Positions 7,064 through 7,869 of a stretch of 7,869 bases of DNA are shown piece by piece (position 1 is the first letter of the stretch; the number at the start of each line of letters is the position of its first letter). Both the position numbers and the translations under genes were made by a program. Source of the stretch: an uncultured Porphyromonas sp. (GTDB taxonomy: Bacteria > Bacteroidota > Bacteroidia > Bacteroidales > Porphyromonadaceae); the NCBI GenBank assembly GCA_902465775.1, contig CABQOJ010000051.1, positions 1 to 7,869 of the forward strand. Reading direction: 5' to 3'. The notes under the pieces were generated by a model. It was given only the letters and a program-made list of their open reading frames with translations, was not told the DNA's origin and did no database searches.

Positions 7064-7067
7064 TTTT
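7031..7067 (+). terminator. Possible terminator hairpin inside the 21-bp array
   Basis: CTTCGGAA at 7031-7038 is the exact reverse complement of TTCCGAAG at 7053-7060, giving an 8-bp stem with a 14-base loop, followed by AATTTTT (7061-7067). This has the form of an intrinsic terminator for rightward transcripts, about 200 bases beyond the fumarase genes. The stem is short with only three G-C pairs plus one at each end and the loop is large, so efficiency is doubtful. Confidence 0.35.
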
Positions 7068-7201
7068 CCGTTCCTCACTGAAAAATCAAAAGTCCCCACC
7101 GAGGGATTCTCGATTTCCTCCGTAGAGGCTGAGGCGAACTCATCCTGTATAATGCGTCAGTTGTGGAATTTGTGGGCATGCGTCGGTTTCAAAAATTATT
7201 G

Positions 7202-7209
7202 TACCTTTG
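7202..7209 (+). promoter_or_regulatory. -7 element of the tRNA-Gly promoter
   Basis: TACCTTTG matches the Bacteroidota -7 consensus TAnnTTTG and is identical to the box before the protease gene. No convincing TTTG or TTG lies 19-21 bases upstream; the nearest TTTG (7169-7172) is 29 bases away. Transcription would start near 7215, leaving a precursor leader of about 55 bases before the mature tRNA. Confidence 0.6.
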
Positions 7210-7271
7210 CTTCCACGATTCGAGGGGGCCTGTGCGTGTAGTCGCACGGTAGCAACCCGAGGGAGTGCCAT

Positions 7272-7344
7272 GCGGAAATAGCTCAGTTGGTAGAGCATCA
7301 GCTTCCCAAGCTGAGGGTCGCGAGTTCGAGCCTCGTTTTCCGCT
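7272..7344 (+). tRNA. tRNA-Gly (anticodon CCC)
   Basis: A complete cloverleaf can be folded by hand. The acceptor stem is GCGGAAA (7272-7278) with TTTCCGC (7337-7343), fully paired, and the discriminator is T at 7344. The D stem is GCTC/GAGC around AGTTGGTA. The anticodon stem is TCAGC (7298-7302) with GCTGA (7310-7314), and the loop TTCCCAA places CCC at 7305-7307, reading GGG glycine codons. The variable loop is GGGTC, and the T arm GCGAG/CTCGT with loop TTCGAGC contains one G-T pair. CCA is not encoded and must be added after transcription. It appears to be a single-gene transcript with its own promoter and terminator. The discriminator T is usual for bacterial tRNA-Gly. Confidence 0.96.
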
Positions 7345-7354
7345 CTGTATAGGG

Positions 7355-7390
7355 TAGGACGGTATTCAGGTGCCGTCCTATTTTTGTTTT
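7355..7390 (+). terminator. Rho-independent terminator of tRNA-Gly
   Basis: TAGGACGG at 7355-7362 pairs perfectly with CCGTCCTA at 7373-7380 over a 10-base loop and is followed by TTTTTGTTTT (7381-7390). It lies 10 bases after the mature tRNA end, so it terminates the tRNA transcript and insulates the downstream toxin-antitoxin module from it. Confidence 0.9.
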
Positions 7391-7450
7391 GAAGGCTCCC
7401 TGCTCTTGATCTTATCTTCTGACACATCGAGCTACAATGGCACGAAGGTG

Positions 7451-7468
7451 ATTATCGTTATTGATAAT
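7451..7468. promoter_or_regulatory. Probable operator of the higBA operon
   Basis: ATTATC (7451-7456) and GATAAT (7463-7468) form a perfect 6-bp inverted repeat with a 6-base spacer. The right half covers the -33 TTG of the higBA promoter (7461-7463). HigA-family antitoxins are known to bind short palindromes in their own promoters as dimers, so this is the natural candidate for autoregulation. The binding itself is inference from position and symmetry. Confidence 0.55.
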
Positions 7469-7490
7469 TTCCAGAGTTGTTGTATCTTTG
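7461..7490 (+). promoter_or_regulatory. Promoter of the higBA operon
   Basis: TTG at 7461-7463, a 19-base spacer, and TATCTTTG at 7483-7490 match the Bacteroidota promoter consensus. Transcription should start near 7495-7498, about 18 bases before the ATG at 7515. This argues against any start codon for the toxin upstream of 7515, such as the in-frame TTG at 7461, which is part of the promoter itself. Confidence 0.8.
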
Positions 7491-7514
7491 CTGTGTACTA
7501 GCTGGCGTACATCT

Positions 7515-7835
7515 ATGAATGTAACGACTGACGATGAAGCTTTGATAGAGCTGTATTTGAGAGGCAAGACCTCAGACAAGAGATATAAGAAAGTCCCGAT
7601 ACAAGCGATCAAAGGGTTCAAGAAGGCGGTGGATATAATGAAAGCAGTAAATCGGATCGAAGATCTCTTTCGGTTCAATGGATTGCGCTACGAGCGGTTG
7701 GTAGGAGATCGTAAGGGGCAAGAGTCAGTTCGATGTAATGACACTTGGCGTCTGATCTTTAAGAGCTACCCTCAGGAAGGCAGTGTAGTTATCACAGAGA
7801 TATGTCTAATTGAAATATCGCATCACTATGGCTAA
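7515..7835 (+). CDS. higB: HigB-type toxin of a type II toxin-antitoxin system (RelE/ParE superfamily)
   Basis: A 106-residue protein from the ATG at 7515, a start set by the promoter position. HigB toxins are ribosome-dependent mRNA endonucleases that block translation and are neutralised by HigA. Family-like features are NRIEDLFRF near 46-54, the segment LVGDRKGQESVRCNDTWRLIF (62-82), which fits the HigB pattern of 'Lkgdr.g.wSIRvn..wRi.F', and a C-terminal HHYG (103-106), where the family carries catalytic His/Tyr residues. R73 and R79 are other likely RNA-contacting residues. The N-terminus is longer than in minimal HigB proteins and rich in Lys/Arg (KTSDKRYKK). Its stop overlaps the next start by 8 bases (ATGGCTAA), and the toxin-first order is typical of higBA. 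The gene is clearly less G+C-rich than its neighbours (52 of 120 bases at 7561-7680), suggesting acquisition by transfer. Confidence 0.82.
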   Translation: MNVTTDDEALIELYLRGKTSDKRYKKVPIQAIKGFKKAVDIMKAVNRIEDLFRFNGLRYERLVGDRKGQESVRCNDTWRLIFKSYPQEGSVVITEICLIEISHHYG

Positions 7836-7869
7836 GTTTAGTTTGAATCAAGCCGTCCCCTTTGAGTCT
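7828..7869 (+). CDS. higA: HigA-type antitoxin, N-terminal fragment (cut by window end)
   Basis: An ATG at 7828, overlapping the toxin stop by 8 bases in another frame, opens a frame that stays open to the window end: MAKFSLNQAVPFES, 14 residues. This opening resembles HigA antitoxins of Bacteroidota, which continue into a HPGE-type segment and an XRE helix-turn-helix domain; those parts are outside the window. Such proteins neutralise the toxin and repress the operon. The overlap implies translational coupling. The call rests mainly on position after a HigB gene. Confidence 0.62.
   Translation, partial: MAKFSLNQAVPFES

Larger units (their letters stand above)
6829..7271. other. Gene-free, repeat-rich intergenic region
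   Basis: 443 bases between the fumarase beta stop and tRNA-Gly without a credible gene. From left to right it holds a 14-bp tandem duplication (6864-6891), a CTAG-phased tandem repeat that can form a long hairpin (6899-6938), a degenerate array of about 21-bp period (6959-7063, with related units to about 7129), and the tRNA promoter with its leader (7202-7271). The leader contains a small hairpin, GTGCG at 7232-7236 with CGCAC at 7243-7247, which a flanking CC/GG pair can lengthen. The open frame running leftward across the tRNA is antisense to it and is not a gene. Confidence 0.8.

Noticed and set aside
6959..7129. CRISPR array
   Set aside because: The 21-base units are too short and too divergent, there are no unique spacers between constant repeats, and no cas genes are present.
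7140..7427. 95-residue minus-strand open frame across the tRNA region
   Set aside because: It is the antisense of tRNA-Gly and its terminator. The ARTRDPQLGKLMLYQLSYFR segment is the familiar false protein obtained by translating a tRNA backwards.
7461..7514. Upstream TTG start of the toxin, adding 18 residues
   Set aside because: The TTG is the -33 element of the promoter and lies upstream of the predicted transcription start near 7495-7498; the ATG at 7515 fits the leader length and the family.

Overview
The window looks like ordinary chromosomal DNA of a Bacteroidota species, most likely a Porphyromonas-type member of the Bacteroidales. Four observations support this. The promoters fit the Bacteroidota consensus (TTTG or TTG, about 19-20 bases, then TAnnTTTG). 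The genes have no clear Shine-Dalgarno sequences. A secreted serine protease ends in a type IX secretion (T9SS) sorting domain. A DUF2851 gene, typical of this phylum, is present. The genus is an inference; no search was run.

Region by region: (1) 1-281 is the 3' end of a gene whose product resembles the short glycogen/starch synthase-type protein of Bacteroidota. A 14-bp hairpin at 305-347 separates it from a convergent operon and can serve both directions. (2) 357-2805, minus strand: manC (mannose-1-phosphate guanylyltransferase) followed 16 bases later by a DUF2851 gene, driven by a well-formed promoter at 2836-2867. (3) 3008-6828, plus strand: a 790-residue lysyl-endopeptidase-like S1 protease with signal peptide, prodomain and T9SS tail, then a two-subunit class I fumarate hydratase (alpha 5417-6259, beta 6271-6828). 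(4) 6829-7271 has no gene but is packed with short repeats: a 14-bp tandem duplication, a run of CTAG tetramers every 9 bases that folds into a strong hairpin, and a degenerate array of about 21-bp period. (5) tRNA-Gly(CCC) at 7272-7344, with its own -7 element and a strong terminator. (6) A higBA toxin-antitoxin module at 7515-7869, toxin first and antitoxin cut by the window end. Its promoter's -33 box is overlapped by a perfect inverted repeat that is probably the autoregulatory operator.

The metabolic genes are housekeeping: GDP-mannose supply for surface glycans, and hydration/dehydration between fumarate and malate. No clearly new multi-gene system is visible. The parts most worth a second look are the repeat-dense intergenic block, the operator layout of the toxin-antitoxin promoter beside a tRNA gene, and a possible nuclease-like motif in the DUF2851 protein.
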